Source: CAIYMF01 sp943329595
GTDB lineage: Bacteria; Actinomycetota; Actinomycetes; S36-B12; CAIYMF01
Direction of reading: 5' to 3'
Assembly: GCA_943329595.2 (NCBI GenBank)
Contig: CALQEM020000021.1
Location: 1 to 26,418, forward strand
Length of the DNA stretch: 26,418 nucleotides
The notes under the pieces: model-generated
Seen by the model: only the letters and a program-made list of their open reading frames with translations
The model's database searches: none
What the model was told of the DNA's origin: nothing
Program-made: the position numbers and the translations under genes
In this document: positions 6,923 through 14,929 of the stretch, one piece after another
Layout of the letters: every line of letters starts with the position of its first letter
Numbering within the stretch: position 1 is the stretch's first letter

Positions 6923-7371
6923 GGCGCCCTCCGCACGCGGTTGACGTGCTCGTGCAGCGACTCGATCCCGACCTGCCCCTGCCCACCTACGCCCATCCTG
7001 GCGATGCCGGACTCGATCTTCTCAGCACAATCGACGCGGTGTTGGCGCCTGGCGAGCGTCGTGCTCTGCCCACAGGCATCTCCATCGCGCTCCCGGAGGG
7101 CTACGCGGCGTTCGTACACCCGCGCTCCGGGATGGCGCTGCGGCACGGGCTCACCGTCGTCAACGCACCCGGAACCATTGACGCCGGGTATCGCGGCGAG
7201 ATCAGCGTTGCGCTCATCAACCTCGACCCCACCACCCCTGTGTCGGTGGCCAGGGGAGACCGAATCGCCCAACTCGTCGTGAGCCCGGTGTCGTACGCGG
7301 TGTTGCACGAGGTTGAGTCGCTGCCCGGATCGCACCGAGGTGGCGGCGGATTCGGCTCCACCGGAGGTTGA
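6919..7371 (+). CDS. dut: Deoxyuridine 5'-triphosphate nucleotidohydrolase (dUTPase)
   Basis: This enzyme hydrolyses dUTP to dUMP and pyrophosphate, keeping uracil out of DNA and feeding thymidylate synthesis. The 150-residue protein carries all five motifs of trimeric dUTPases in order: DAGLDLLS (I), PRSGMALRHG (II), NAPGTIDAGYRGEI (III, with the catalytic Asp and the uracil-site Tyr), RGDRIAQLVV (IV), and the C-terminal glycine-rich RGGGGFGSTGG arm (V) that closes over the nucleotide. Length is typical. The start is GTG 6919, forming a GTGA overlap with the stop of the thioesterase gene. It precedes DUF3710, as in most actinobacteria. Confident. Confidence 0.96.
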   Translation: MRRPPHAVDVLVQRLDPDLPLPTYAHPGDAGLDLLSTIDAVLAPGERRALPTGISIALPEGYAAFVHPRSGMALRHGLTVVNAPGTIDAGYRGEISVALINLDPTTPVSVARGDRIAQLVVSPVSYAVLHEVESLPGSHRGGGGFGSTGG

Positions 7372-7395
7372 GGCTGAGTCAGGTACGGTGGGAGC

Positions 7396-7411
7396 CGGGG
7401 CAGGCGCCCCG
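7396..7411 (+). other. GC-rich hairpin between dut and the DUF3710 gene
   Basis: CGGGGC and GCCCCG pair over 6 bp around AGGC. A TANNNT hexamer (TACGGT, 7384-7389) lies just upstream, so the hairpin could be the 5' end of a DUF3710 leader or a weak dut terminator; no T-run follows. GGAG five to six bases before GTG 7438 is the likely ribosome site. Confidence 0.3.
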
Positions 7412-7437
7412 AATTCCTTCCATGGCATGGAGTCACA

Positions 7438-8241
7438 GTGTTCCGACGACGCAAGGACCAGGACCCCGACGAGCTCGAGCCCGATAGTGACGCCGAGTCG
7501 GGCACCGAGCCGACTGAGGCTTCCGAGAGCGCGTCCGACGATTCCGATCCTGAGCCGGAGGCCTTGCCCGCCCGGCCCGACGGTCCCTGGGATATCTCCG
7601 AGGTCGACGACGATGTCGAGTCAATCGACTTCGGCTCGGTGCGCGTACGTCCGGTCGATGAGATGGAACTCCGACTCGAGGTTGATCAGGCGAGCGGCGC
7701 GGTGATGGGTCTCACGTGCGTCACGCCGGTTGGCGCGGTGTCAGTGCAGGCCTTCGCTGCCCCTCGCTCGGAGGGGATCTGGAGCGGAGTCCGCCGCGAC
7801 CTTCGCAACCAGATCACTGCCTCGGGCGGGCTTGTCGATGAGGTCGAGGGTCCGTGGGGCACCGAGATTCGCACCCAGGTGCCGGCCGACATGCCCGACG
7901 GAACTCAGGGCAGTCAGCCTGCGCGCTTCGTGGGAGTCGACGGCCCCCGGTGGTTCCTGCGACTTGTGTTTCTCGGTCCGGCGGCCGTGGAGCCCGAGGC
8001 CGCCGCACGACTCGAGTCGATCGCGCGCGGCATCATCGTGGTGCGCGACAGCGAAGCCCGCGCCCCGGGTGACCAACTGCCCATGCGCCTTCCCGACAAC
8101 GCCCAGCAGCAGGTCGATTCGGAGGTCGATTCGGAGTTCGATTCTGAGTTCGATTCTGAGGCCGGCGCAGGTGAGCCGGCGTGGGTTCGTGACGACATCA
8201 GCCCGTTCGAGCGCGGTCCGGAGATCACTGAGATTCGCTAA
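7438..8241 (+). CDS. DUF3710 domain-containing protein
   Basis: 267 residues. FRRRK start, then a long acidic disordered stretch (about 10-50), then the DUF3710 core from GPWDISEVDDD through IDFGSVRVRP, EVEGPWGTEIR and a closing PMRLPDN. This is the standard layout of the actinobacterial DUF3710 family, of unknown function, nearly always next to dut. The C-terminal tail contains a run of VDSE/FDSE units encoded by four 12-base repeats (8113-8160). GTG 7438 with GGAG upstream gives the family's usual MFRRR beginning. Its 3' end overlaps the end of the convergent hydrolase gene by 17 bases. Confidence 0.92.
   Translation: MFRRRKDQDPDELEPDSDAESGTEPTEASESASDDSDPEPEALPARPDGPWDISEVDDDVESIDFGSVRVRPVDEMELRLEVDQASGAVMGLTCVTPVGAVSVQAFAAPRSEGIWSGVRRDLRNQITASGGLVDEVEGPWGTEIRTQVPADMPDGTQGSQPARFVGVDGPRWFLRLVFLGPAAVEPEAAARLESIARGIIVVRDSEARAPGDQLPMRLPDNAQQQVDSEVDSEFDSEFDSEAGAGEPAWVRDDISPFERGPEITEIR
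8113..8160 (+). repeat. Four tandem 12-bp units inside the DUF3710 gene
   Basis: Two copies of GTCGATTCGGAG are followed by two of TTCGATTCTGAG, encoding VDSE-VDSE-FDSE-FDSE. The pairs are identical, suggesting recent slippage or unequal exchange in the disordered tail. Confidence 0.85.
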
Positions 8242-8941
8242 GGCGGGCCAGTGCCCTGATGGCGGCTTGGCCGAGCACGTCAGGTCGTCTGCCGCCCAGG
8301 TCGCGCGGCAGACTTTCGAGCGCTGACGCTGGAATCACGCTGTGCCAGTGTTCGGCGACGGCACGGGGGTGCAGCGCGTCATCGTCGAGGCACACGATGG
8401 CGCTGGGCACTCGAATTGAGGCGAGTTCGGCGGAGGTTGGGCCGGGCGATCGCGAGGCGGTCAGCAGCGAGGCGGCCAGCACTGGGTCGCCGTACCGTGG
8501 CCACGATGAAGCGACGGCGTCGACGACCCAATCACGCGGTGACTCGCCCTTCAGCCGCTCGATGATGGCAGCGGAGCCCAGGGACAACACGTCGGAAGCA
8601 GCGGCCGCTGTGGCGGCCGCGACGAACGTGGGGGACCCGGTCCAGGCGGGCATCACCAGCAGAAGTCCGCTGATCTCGGTATGCGCCCCAGCGCGGGCCG
8701 TCCAGGTGGCCACGGCGTGGGCGCCGAGAGAGACACCCGCGAGGAACGTCACCTCGTCGCCGCGCGCCCGAGCGGCCTCGACCTGTCTGGTGATGATGGT
8801 GAGCAGCGTGCGCGTCTCGGCGTCGCGATGTTCGATGGCGACGACCTCGTCAACCGCGAGGTCGCCGGCGCGGAAGCATCGGAGCACGAAGTCGCCATCG
8901 GAGCCCGCACCGTGCAACGCGAGGGCGATTCGACGGGCCAC
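8225..8941 (-). CDS. Alpha/beta-hydrolase-like protein
   Basis: 238 residues with an alpha/beta-hydrolase outline: LALHGAGSDG (His10-Gly-Ala-Gly, oxyanion region), the nucleophile elbow GVSLGAH (Ser71), and a late IVCLDDDALHP strand carrying a possible catalytic Asp. I could not place the third catalytic His with confidence; HWHSV near residue 205 is one option. Substrate unknown. The gene opposes its neighbours: it converges on DUF3710, overlapping by 17 bases, and diverges from the OB-fold gene. From memory M. tuberculosis Rv2695, an unannotated alanine-rich protein, occupies the same place and orientation, so this may be an ortholog. GTG 8941 has an AGGA about nine bases upstream. Confidence 0.72.
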   Translation of the reverse strand: MARRIALALHGAGSDGDFVLRCFRAGDLAVDEVVAIEHRDAETRTLLTIITRQVEAARARGDEVTFLAGVSLGAHAVATWTARAGAHTEISGLLLVMPAWTGSPTFVAAATAAAASDVLSLGSAAIIERLKGESPRDWVVDAVASSWPRYGDPVLAASLLTASRSPGPTSAELASIRVPSAIVCLDDDALHPRAVAEHWHSVIPASALESLPRDLGGRRPDVLGQAAIRALARLSESQ

Positions 8942-8999
8942 ACAGCTAATCCTGTCGCCATGCCCCGGCGTGGGTGTGACCGACGGGCTCGCTCGCGTC

Positions 9000-9005
9000 T
9001 ACGCT
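9000..9005 (+). promoter_or_regulatory. -10 hexamer TACGCT of the OB-fold gene (leaderless type)
   Basis: TACGCT ends six bases before ATG 9012. GTGACC at 8977-8982, 17 bases upstream of it, is a partial match to a -35 TTGACA. Confidence 0.5.
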
Positions 9006-9011
9006 GGATCC

Positions 9012-9428
9012 ATGACGTCATCCACAGTCGATCGCGATCCCGAACCGCGCGGAGCCGAGACAGGGCTGCTCGCACGGATCAGGAGGCTCGTGTCGCACGA
9101 CCAGTCGCGCATTGAGGCCGATGAACTGCATGCCGACGCGCTGGCGTCGGGCGCGACCCCGGTGCGGCAGTGCTGCACCGGTGAGCGGGTCGACGTGCTC
9201 GGCACGGTGCGCTCGGTCACGGTGCGTCCGCGAGGCGGTGCGCCCGCGTTCGAGGCCGACGTTTACGACGGCACCGGCAGTCTTACCGTGATGTGGCTCG
9301 GTCGTCGACGCATCCGCGGGGTTGACCCCGGCCGCACCATCACCGTGTCGGGCCGCATCAACTCGGTCGACGGCCAACCGGTGATGTTTAACCCCCGCTA
9401 TGCGATCAAGCCGGGGCCGGGCGCGTGA
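9012..9428 (+). CDS. OB-fold nucleic acid-binding domain protein
   Basis: 138 residues. After a helical N-terminus (LLARIRRLVSHDQSRIEADEL) comes a five-strand OB-fold: VDVLGTVRSVTVRP, FEADVYDGTGSLTVMWLGRR, GRTITVSGRI and PVMFNPRYAI. This resembles the RecG-type wedge OB-fold and is the family found next to DUF3159 in most actinobacteria (Rv2694c-like, from memory). Function is not known; nucleic-acid binding is inferred from fold only. The frame stays open far upstream (to 8259) through antisense of the hydrolase gene, but ATG 9012 matches family length and has a TACGCT hexamer six bases before it. Its stop overlaps the GTG start of DUF3159. Confidence 0.88.
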   Translation: MTSSTVDRDPEPRGAETGLLARIRRLVSHDQSRIEADELHADALASGATPVRQCCTGERVDVLGTVRSVTVRPRGGAPAFEADVYDGTGSLTVMWLGRRRIRGVDPGRTITVSGRINSVDGQPVMFNPRYAIKPGPGA

Positions 9429-10174
9429 GCCACGACCCGAGCGCGCAGTCCGACTCGCCCCTCGAGGAGGACTCAGCCCCCCACCAGGACTCGCCCACTG
9501 AGGTGATTGCCGACGCGATCGCAGATATCCCTGCCGAGCGCGCTCTCCTCGCCCGAGCTATCGGCGGCTGGCGCGGCATGATCGACTCCAGCCTTCCGGC
9601 GGCCGTCTTCCTGGTCGCCTACCTCGTCACCGGCAACGACCTCACCCGTTCCATCTGGGCCGCCATCGTGGTGGGGGTACTCATCGCGGGGCTCCGACTG
9701 GTGCGACGCGAAAGCCTGCAGCAGGTGGCTGCGGGGTTCGCAGGAGTCGCCGTGTCGGCCTTCGTGGCCTCGCGCACTGGGCAGGCCCAGGACTACTACC
9801 TGCCCGGGCTGCTCATCAATGTCGTGTACGGGGTGGTGCTCCTCGCGTCGATTCTCGTCGGCTGGCCGCTGATCGGGGTGGTGGTAGGCCTGCTCACCGG
9901 TGAGGGCACCACCTGGCGCTCGGCGCCTGAGGTGCGTCGGGCCTATGCCACAGCCACGTGGGTGTGGGTGGGGGTGTTCGGACTTCGCCTCGCGGTTCAG
10001 GTCCCTCTCTACTTCGCGCAGTCGGTGGGCCCCCTCGGGGTGGCGCGCATTGCCATGGGATGGCCCCTGTACCTCCTAGGCGCCTACGTGACCTACCGAC
10101 TCCTCAAGCCGGTGCTGGCCAAGCACCGCGAGGCGCAGGCCGACTCCACCAAGCCCCCCAGCCCGAGCGACTGA
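9425..10174 (+). CDS. DUF3159 family membrane protein
   Basis: 249 residues. A disordered acidic N-terminus (1-35) is followed by five or six membrane helices. Family features visible are GGWRGMIDSSLPAAVFLVAY at the domain start, LVRRESLQQ, QDYYLPGLLINVVYG, and LRLAVQVPLYF near the end. DUF3159 is an actinobacterial integral-membrane family of unknown function; its position between OB-fold and TrkA genes suggests, but does not show, a link to ion transport. GTG 9425 overlaps the OB-fold stop (GTGA), so the two are translated together. It converges on ceoC across a hairpin. Confidence 0.92.
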   Translation: MSHDPSAQSDSPLEEDSAPHQDSPTEVIADAIADIPAERALLARAIGGWRGMIDSSLPAAVFLVAYLVTGNDLTRSIWAAIVVGVLIAGLRLVRRESLQQVAAGFAGVAVSAFVASRTGQAQDYYLPGLLINVVYGVVLLASILVGWPLIGVVVGLLTGEGTTWRSAPEVRRAYATATWVWVGVFGLRLAVQVPLYFAQSVGPLGVARIAMGWPLYLLGAYVTYRLLKPVLAKHREAQADSTKPPSPSD

Positions 10175-10219
10175 CTCTCGAGGTAGGCGGGCGGCCCCCA
10201 CCCACCTCTATGGCGAGAG
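10175..10219. terminator. Nested hairpin at the DUF3159 / ceoC convergent junction
   Basis: CTCTCG (10175-10180) pairs with CGAGAG (10214-10219), and inside it AGGTAGGCGG (10181-10190) pairs with CCACCCACCT (10198-10207) with two mismatches. The right outer arm lies in the last codons of ceoC. This could end transcription from both sides; no T-run is present. Confidence 0.4.
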
Positions 10220-10864
10220 GAGTTCCTGCAGGGCCGACTCCTGGTCGGGCGAGGCCACGAACAGCAGCTCGTCGCCGCTCTCGAGAGTGTCGTCAGGTGT
10301 AGGAGTGATCACGTGGGTGTGCCGCAGGATCGCCACGAGCGCGGTGTCGACGGGAAACGGCACGTCGCCCACCCGTCGGCCCACGACCTCCGAGTCGGGC
10401 GGCAGCGTGAGTTCCACAAGGTTGGCCTCACCCTGTCGGAAGCTGAACAGGCGCACGAGGTCACCCACGGCCACGGCCTCCTCGACGAGCGCCGAGATGA
10501 TGCGCGGTGTCGAGACCGCGACGTCGACTCCCCATGACTCGTCAAACATCCACTCGTTTTTGGGGTGGTTCACCCGCGCGACCACGCGGGGCACGCCGTA
10601 CTCGGTCTTGGCCAGAAGCGACACCACCAGATTTACCTTGTCGTCGCCCGTGGCGGCCACCACCACCTGGCACGAGGTGAGGTCGGCCTCGTCGAGCGCG
10701 GCGATCTCACAGGCGTCAGCGAGCAGCACCTCGGCACCCTCGACGATGCCCGGGCGCGCGGTTTCGATGTCCTTGTCGATCAGCAGCACTGAGTGGCCGT
10801 TGCTGAGCAGTTCGCTGGCGATCGACCGTCCGACCTTGCCCGCTCCGGCGATGACGACGCGCAT
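10208..10864 (-). CDS. ceoC: TrkA family potassium-uptake regulatory protein (CeoC-like)
   Basis: 218 residues: an N-terminal TrkA-N (RCK) Rossmann domain starting MRVVIAGAGKVG (glycines 7, 9, 12) with the acidic strand-2 end LLIDKD, and a C-terminal TrkA-C domain from about 140 ending ESGDELLFVASPDQE. RCK proteins bind NAD(H) or nucleotides and gate Trk/Ktr-type potassium channels at the membrane. The matching channel subunit is not in the window. A longer open frame reaches 11167, but the Rossmann start fixes ATG 10864, which overlaps the ceoB stop (TGATG). It is the second gene of the pair. Confidence 0.92.
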   Translation of the reverse strand: MRVVIAGAGKVGRSIASELLSNGHSVLLIDKDIETARPGIVEGAEVLLADACEIAALDEADLTSCQVVVAATGDDKVNLVVSLLAKTEYGVPRVVARVNHPKNEWMFDESWGVDVAVSTPRIISALVEEAVAVGDLVRLFSFRQGEANLVELTLPPDSEVVGRRVGDVPFPVDTALVAILRHTHVITPTPDDTLESGDELLFVASPDQESALQELLSP

Positions 10865-11526
10865 CAGTGGCCTCCCGGCGCTGAGCCGAACACGGACTCG
10901 ACCCGCTCGCGGTCGGCAACCCGATACACGACGTGCACCAGGTCGTTCTCCTGCACCACCATGTCGGCCGTGGGTAGCACCGCCTCGCCGTAGCGGGTGA
11001 CGAACGCGATGGTGGCGCCTGCGCTGTCGCCGAGCCGGGTCACGCGCTGCCCAATCCAGGCCGAGTCGACGTGTACCTCGGCGATAGCTAGTGCTCCGGA
11101 GGGATCGCGCCACTCCTCGACCGCACCGGCGGGCAGCAGCCTGCGCAGCATCTGAGACGTGCTCCACGCCACGGTGGCCACGGTGGGAATGCCCAGGCGC
11201 TCGTACACCTCGGCCCTGCGGGGATCGTAGATACGGGCGACCACGTTCTCGACGCCGAAGGTCTCGCGCGCCACGCGGGCGGCAAGGATATTGGAATTAT
11301 CGCCGCTACTGACCGCTGCGAAGGCGAGCGCGCGTTCGATTCCGGCCTCGACGAGCACGTCTCGATCGAACCCGACGCCCTTCACCACCTCGCCGCTGAA
11401 GCCATGTCCGAGCTTGCGAAATGCCTTGTCGTCGAGGTCGATCACCGACACCGTGTGGCCCATTCCGTCGAGTTCGTGCGCGAGGGCCGAGCCCACGCGA
11501 CCGCATCCCATGATGACGAAGTGCAT
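10864..11526 (-). CDS. ceoB: TrkA family potassium-uptake regulatory protein (CeoB-like)
   Basis: 220 residues with the same two-domain RCK plan as its downstream partner: MHFVIMGCGRVG (glycines 7, 9, 12), VSVIDLDD, a GDNSNILAAR segment, and a TrkA-C domain with IGQRVTRL and ENDLVHVVYR. Together the two likely form a hetero-assembly that regulates a potassium transporter encoded elsewhere. GGGAGG, four bases before ATG 11526, is a strong ribosome site. A TAGCGT hexamer (minus strand, 11566-11571) could drive a leader of about 33 bases. It is divergent from the APC permease gene. From memory the order ceoB-ceoC next to an APC permease matches Rv2691-Rv2692. Confidence 0.92.
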   Translation of the reverse strand: MHFVIMGCGRVGSALAHELDGMGHTVSVIDLDDKAFRKLGHGFSGEVVKGVGFDRDVLVEAGIERALAFAAVSSGDNSNILAARVARETFGVENVVARIYDPRRAEVYERLGIPTVATVAWSTSQMLRRLLPAGAVEEWRDPSGALAIAEVHVDSAWIGQRVTRLGDSAGATIAFVTRYGEAVLPTADMVVQENDLVHVVYRVADRERVESVFGSAPGGH

Positions 11527-11607
11527 GTGCCCTCCCGTTCAACTGAGTGACTGGTCGAAGTGCCAACGCTACACGCCCTGATGTACGTCGAGTTCCGCTC
11601 GTGGGCC

Positions 11608-11613
11608 TACGAT
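11608..11613 (+). promoter_or_regulatory. -10 hexamer TACGAT of the APC permease unit (leaderless type)
   Basis: TACGAT ends six bases before GTG 11620. This spacing is the main reason for choosing GTG 11620 over two earlier in-frame starts. Confidence 0.5.
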
Positions 11614-11619
11614 CAGGCT

Positions 11620-13665
11620 GTGTCGCTTCTGGACTCCGTCAAGCGCCTCATGGTGGGCTCTGCCAAACGCAGCGACCGCATGGGCGAGACACTGCTGCCC
11701 AAGCGCCTCGCTCTACCGATCTTCGCCTCCGACGCGCTGTCGTCGAACGCTTACTCCACGCAGGAAATCCTGCTGGTGCTGTCGTTGGGCGGTGCGTCCT
11801 TTTACATGTTCGCCCCCTGGGTCGCGGCTCTGGTCGTGCTCGTGTTCTTCGTCGTAGTCGCCTCGTACCGCCAAAACGTGCATGCCTACCCCTCGGGCGG
11901 CGGCGACTACGAGGTGGTGTCGACCAATCTCGGACCGCGCGCCGGCGTGTTCGTGGCGAGCGCGCTGCTCGTCGACTACGTGCTCACCGTGGCCGTGTCG
12001 GTGTCGGCCGGAGTCGACAACATGGGATCGGCAATTCCACTGGTTCATGACCACGCCACGGTGGTGGCCGTGGTGTTGGTGGTGCTGCTCACGCTGGTGA
12101 ACCTGCGCGGGGTTCGCGAGAGCGGAAGTGCCTTCGCCATTCCCGTGTATGGCTTCATGCTGGGTGTGTACGGCATGCTGGGACTAGCTCTTGTGAAGAC
12201 TCTCACGGGCCAGTTGATGCAGGCCGAGAGCGCCACCTGGGAGGTCGTGCCGGAGGCCAGCTTCACCGGGCTGGCGCTGGTGTTTCTCGTGGCCCGCGCC
12301 TTCTCGAGCGGCACTACCGCGCTCACCGGAATCGAGGCCATCAGCAACGGCGTTCCCGCATTCAAGGTGCCCAAGTCGAAGAACGCCGCCACCACCCTGC
12401 TGCTGCTCGGGGTCATCGCAACATCGATGTTCGCCGCCATCACCTGGCTCGCTCTGCGCACGGGGGTCAAGATCGCGGAGAATGACGCCGACCTCGTCGG
12501 GCTTCCGGCCGGGCAGGCGCAGAAGACCGTGATCGCGCAGGTGGCCGACGCGGTGTTCGGCGACTTCCGCATTGGGTTCTTCTTCGTGACCATCGCCACC
12601 GCACTCATTCTCGTGCTTGCCGCCAACACGGCATTCAACGGATTCCCCGTGCTGGGCTCAGTGCTGGCCCGCGATGGGTATCTGCCGCGTCAGTTGCACA
12701 CTCGGGGTGATCGGCTGGCCTTCAGCAACGGCATCATCGCGCTGGCCCTGGTGGCGATTCTGCTCATCGTGGCCTACCAGGCCAATGTCACCAACCTGAT
12801 TCAGCTCTACATTTTGGGCGTCTTCGTGTCGTTCACGCTGAGTCAACTCGGAATGATTCGGCACTGGACCCGGCTGCTGCGCACCGAGACCAACCGCCGT
12901 GAGCGCAACCGGATGATTCGCAGCAGGGTCATCAACGCGGTGGGCTTCGCGTTCACCGGTTCGGTGCTGATCATTGTGCTGGCCACCAAATTCACCAAGG
13001 GCGCGTGGATCGTGTGCGTCGCGATGCCGCTGCTGTACCTGCTGATGCGTGCCATCCACCGGCACTACGAGCGCGTGGCCGCCGAACTGGTGCCCGACCG
13101 TAGCGAGTCGATGATTCTGCCAAGCCGGGTGCATGCGATCGTGCTGGTCTCCAAGATCCACAAGCCCACGCTGCGCGCGATCTCCTTCGCGCGCGCCACC
13201 CGTCCCACCGTGCTCGAGGCAGTCACCGTGAACGTCGACCCTGAGAGCACCGAACGACTGATCGACGAGTGGGACGAGTGGGGTATCCCCGTTGCGCTCA
13301 GGGTGCTCGACTCGCCCTATCGTGAGATCACCCGGCCGGTGGTCGACTATGTTCGCGGCATCCGTCGCGACAGCCCCCGCGACCTGGTCACCGTGTATGT
13401 GCCCGAGTACGTGGTGGGGCGCTGGTGGGAGCAGTTACTGCACAACCAGAGCGCCCTTCGCCTGAAGGCGCGCCTGCTCTTCACCCCTGGAGTGATGATG
13501 GTGTCTGTTCCGTGGCAGCTTGAGTCGAGCGAGCGGATTGCCGACCGTCCCGTCTCGCAGGGGGCTGGCTCGCTGCGGCGTGGTGAGCCTGGCGCCGAGC
13601 GTGCCGAGGCCGTGGTTGACGCCGAGTTCGAGGCTCCCTCAGCCGGCACTGGCCCCTCCGCGTGA
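11620..13665 (+). CDS. APC superfamily amino-acid/potassium-type permease
   Basis: 681 residues with about 12 membrane helices in the first 470 residues and a soluble C-terminal region of about 200 residues. LPKRLALPIFASDALSSNAYSTQEILLVLSLGG at the first helices and TALTGIEAISNGVPAF in the middle are the hallmarks of the actinobacterial APC group (Rv2690c-like, from memory); some relatives are potassium or amino-acid importers, so the substrate is left open. Starts at 11560 (GTG) and 11581 (ATG) lie in frame, but GTG 11620 gives the family's MSLLDSVKRL beginning and has TACGAT six bases upstream. The stop overlaps the GTG of the methyltransferase gene. Divergence from ceoBC would fit a potassium link; that is inference. 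Confidence 0.9.
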   Translation: MSLLDSVKRLMVGSAKRSDRMGETLLPKRLALPIFASDALSSNAYSTQEILLVLSLGGASFYMFAPWVAALVVLVFFVVVASYRQNVHAYPSGGGDYEVVSTNLGPRAGVFVASALLVDYVLTVAVSVSAGVDNMGSAIPLVHDHATVVAVVLVVLLTLVNLRGVRESGSAFAIPVYGFMLGVYGMLGLALVKTLTGQLMQAESATWEVVPEASFTGLALVFLVARAFSSGTTALTGIEAISNGVPAFKVPKSKNAATTLLLLGVIATSMFAAITWLALRTGVKIAENDADLVGLPAGQAQKTVIAQVADAVFGDFRIGFFFVTIATALILVLAANTAFNGFPVLGSVLARDGYLPRQLHTRGDRLAFSNGIIALALVAILLIVAYQANVTNLIQLYILGVFVSFTLSQLGMIRHWTRLLRTETNRRERNRMIRSRVINAVGFAFTGSVLIIVLATKFTKGAWIVCVAMPLLYLLMRAIHRHYERVAAELVPDRSESMILPSRVHAIVLVSKIHKPTLRAISFARATRPTVLEAVTVNVDPESTERLIDEWDEWGIPVALRVLDSPYREITRPVVDYVRGIRRDSPRDLVTVYVPEYVVGRWWEQLLHNQSALRLKARLLFTPGVMMVSVPWQLESSERIADRPVSQGAGSLRRGEPGAERAEAVVDAEFEAPSAGTGPSA

Positions 13666-14891
13666 GCGACCGGCTCGACCTCATTCCCCTCGGCACCCGA
13701 CTCGAACTCGAGGTTGGCGCTGTGGCGCATGGCGGCCACTGCGTGGCCCGGCACCTCGGACAGGTGGTATTCGTGCGGCACTCGCTCCCGGGTGAGCGTG
13801 TCGTGGCCGAAGTGACGGGCGTCGGATCGGGGGGCAAGTTCCTCCTCGCCGATGCAGTCGAGGTCCTCAGCGCGTCACCCGACCGTCGGCCTGCTCCCTG
13901 CCCGCATTCGGGGCCCGGCAGGTGTGGTGGCTGCGACTGGCAGCACGTGACTCCCGAGGCCCAGCGGCGCCTCAAGCAGTCGATCGTGGTTGAGGCAATG
14001 AAGCGGCAGGGGGGTGTCGACGTCGAGGTTGAGGTTGAGGCTGTCGACGGCGACGTTGACGGACTCGGCTGGCGCACCCGGGTTACCTACTCACTCGACG
14101 AGGCCGGGCGTCCTGGATTCTTCCGGCACCACTCGCACACTGTCGTGCCGGTCGACCGCTGCCTGCTCGCCACTGATGCAGTCGATGCCACCGATGTGAC
14201 GCGTCGCACCTGGCCGGGTGCAAAGACGGTGTCAGTCGTCGCGACGTCGACCGGCGAGGTCGCCGTGACGCCATCGCCGCTGCCTCCCGGTGGCAAGGCG
14301 AACGTGCGCCTGCACGAGCGAGTGGGCGACACCGAGTACGTGGTGTCGTCGGACTCGTTCTGGCAGGTGCATCCCGGCGCCCCCGTCACGCTCACTCAGG
14401 CGGTCATCGACGCCGTTGCGCCTCGGGTTGGCGAGCACGTCATCGACCTCTATGCGGGCTCCGGGCTGTTTGCAGTGGCGATCGCCGAACTCCTCGGCCC
14501 CGGGGGTCGCGTCGACGCGGTCGAGTTCGACGCCAAGGCGTGCTCCTCAACCCGGCGCACCGTGCACGACATGCCCACCGTGCGGGTGCACGAGCAGAGC
14601 GTCGACCGCTGGCTCGCCAGCGATGGGCCTCGGCGCTGCGACCTCGTGGTGCTCGATCCTCCTGAGTCGGGGGCGGGCAAGGACGTCATGCGTCGAGTCG
14701 CCAAGTTGAACCCCCGGCTCATCGCCTACGTGTCGTGCGGACCGGCCTCCCTGGGCCGTGACGTGGCGGCCCTCGCCGCCCTCGGCTGGACGATGACATC
14801 GCTGCGAGCCTTCGACCTCTTTCCGACTACGCAGCACGTCGAGTGCCTCGCCGTCTTCGCCCGCACTCCCGAGACCTCCGTGGTAGGCTGA
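13662..14891 (+). CDS. TrmA/RlmCD-family 5-methyluridine RNA methyltransferase
   Basis: 409 residues. An N-terminal TRAM-like RNA-binding domain (about 10-65) is followed by a [4Fe-4S] cysteine set (Cys80, Cys88, Cys91, with Cys167 as likely fourth ligand). Next comes a class I SAM-binding fold: DLYAGSGLF from Asp262, the substrate motif LDPPESGAGKDV, and the catalytic YVSCGP motif (Cys359). The family methylates C5 of specific uridines in tRNA or 23S rRNA using SAM; which uridine cannot be read here. GTG 13662 overlaps the permease stop (GTGA). The gene ends at the first base of the palindrome in front of aconitase. From memory, this corresponds to the Rv2689c position. Confidence 0.92.
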   Translation: MSDRLDLIPLGTRLELEVGAVAHGGHCVARHLGQVVFVRHSLPGERVVAEVTGVGSGGKFLLADAVEVLSASPDRRPAPCPHSGPGRCGGCDWQHVTPEAQRRLKQSIVVEAMKRQGGVDVEVEVEAVDGDVDGLGWRTRVTYSLDEAGRPGFFRHHSHTVVPVDRCLLATDAVDATDVTRRTWPGAKTVSVVATSTGEVAVTPSPLPPGGKANVRLHERVGDTEYVVSSDSFWQVHPGAPVTLTQAVIDAVAPRVGEHVIDLYAGSGLFAVAIAELLGPGGRVDAVEFDAKACSSTRRTVHDMPTVRVHEQSVDRWLASDGPRRCDLVVLDPPESGAGKDVMRRVAKLNPRLIAYVSCGPASLGRDVAALAALGWTMTSLRAFDLFPTTQHVECLAVFARTPETSVVG

Positions 14892-14912
14892 GTATCTCGA
14901 TATCGAGATACT
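14891..14912. promoter_or_regulatory. 22-bp perfect palindrome upstream of aconitase (candidate operator)
   Basis: The half-site AGTATCTCGAT is followed immediately by its exact complement ATCGAGATACT, centred between 14901 and 14902 with no spacer. It begins at the last base of the methyltransferase stop codon, ends 17 bases before the aconitase ATG, and overlaps a TANNNT hexamer (TACTTT, 14909-14914). A repressor bound here would block the promoter. The sequence is strongly AT-richer than its surroundings. The cognate regulator is not encoded nearby. Confidence 0.75.
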
Positions 14913-14929
14913 TTCCGCGTGGAGGAATC

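Noticed and set aside
8259..9011. Long N-terminal extension of the OB-fold protein
   Set aside because: The frame is open but lies antisense to the hydrolase gene; family length and the promoter hexamer favour ATG 9012.
10865..11167. N-terminal extension of CeoC into the ceoB gene
   Set aside because: The Rossmann fold begins at MRVVIAGAGKVG; the upstream part is an alternate frame of ceoB.
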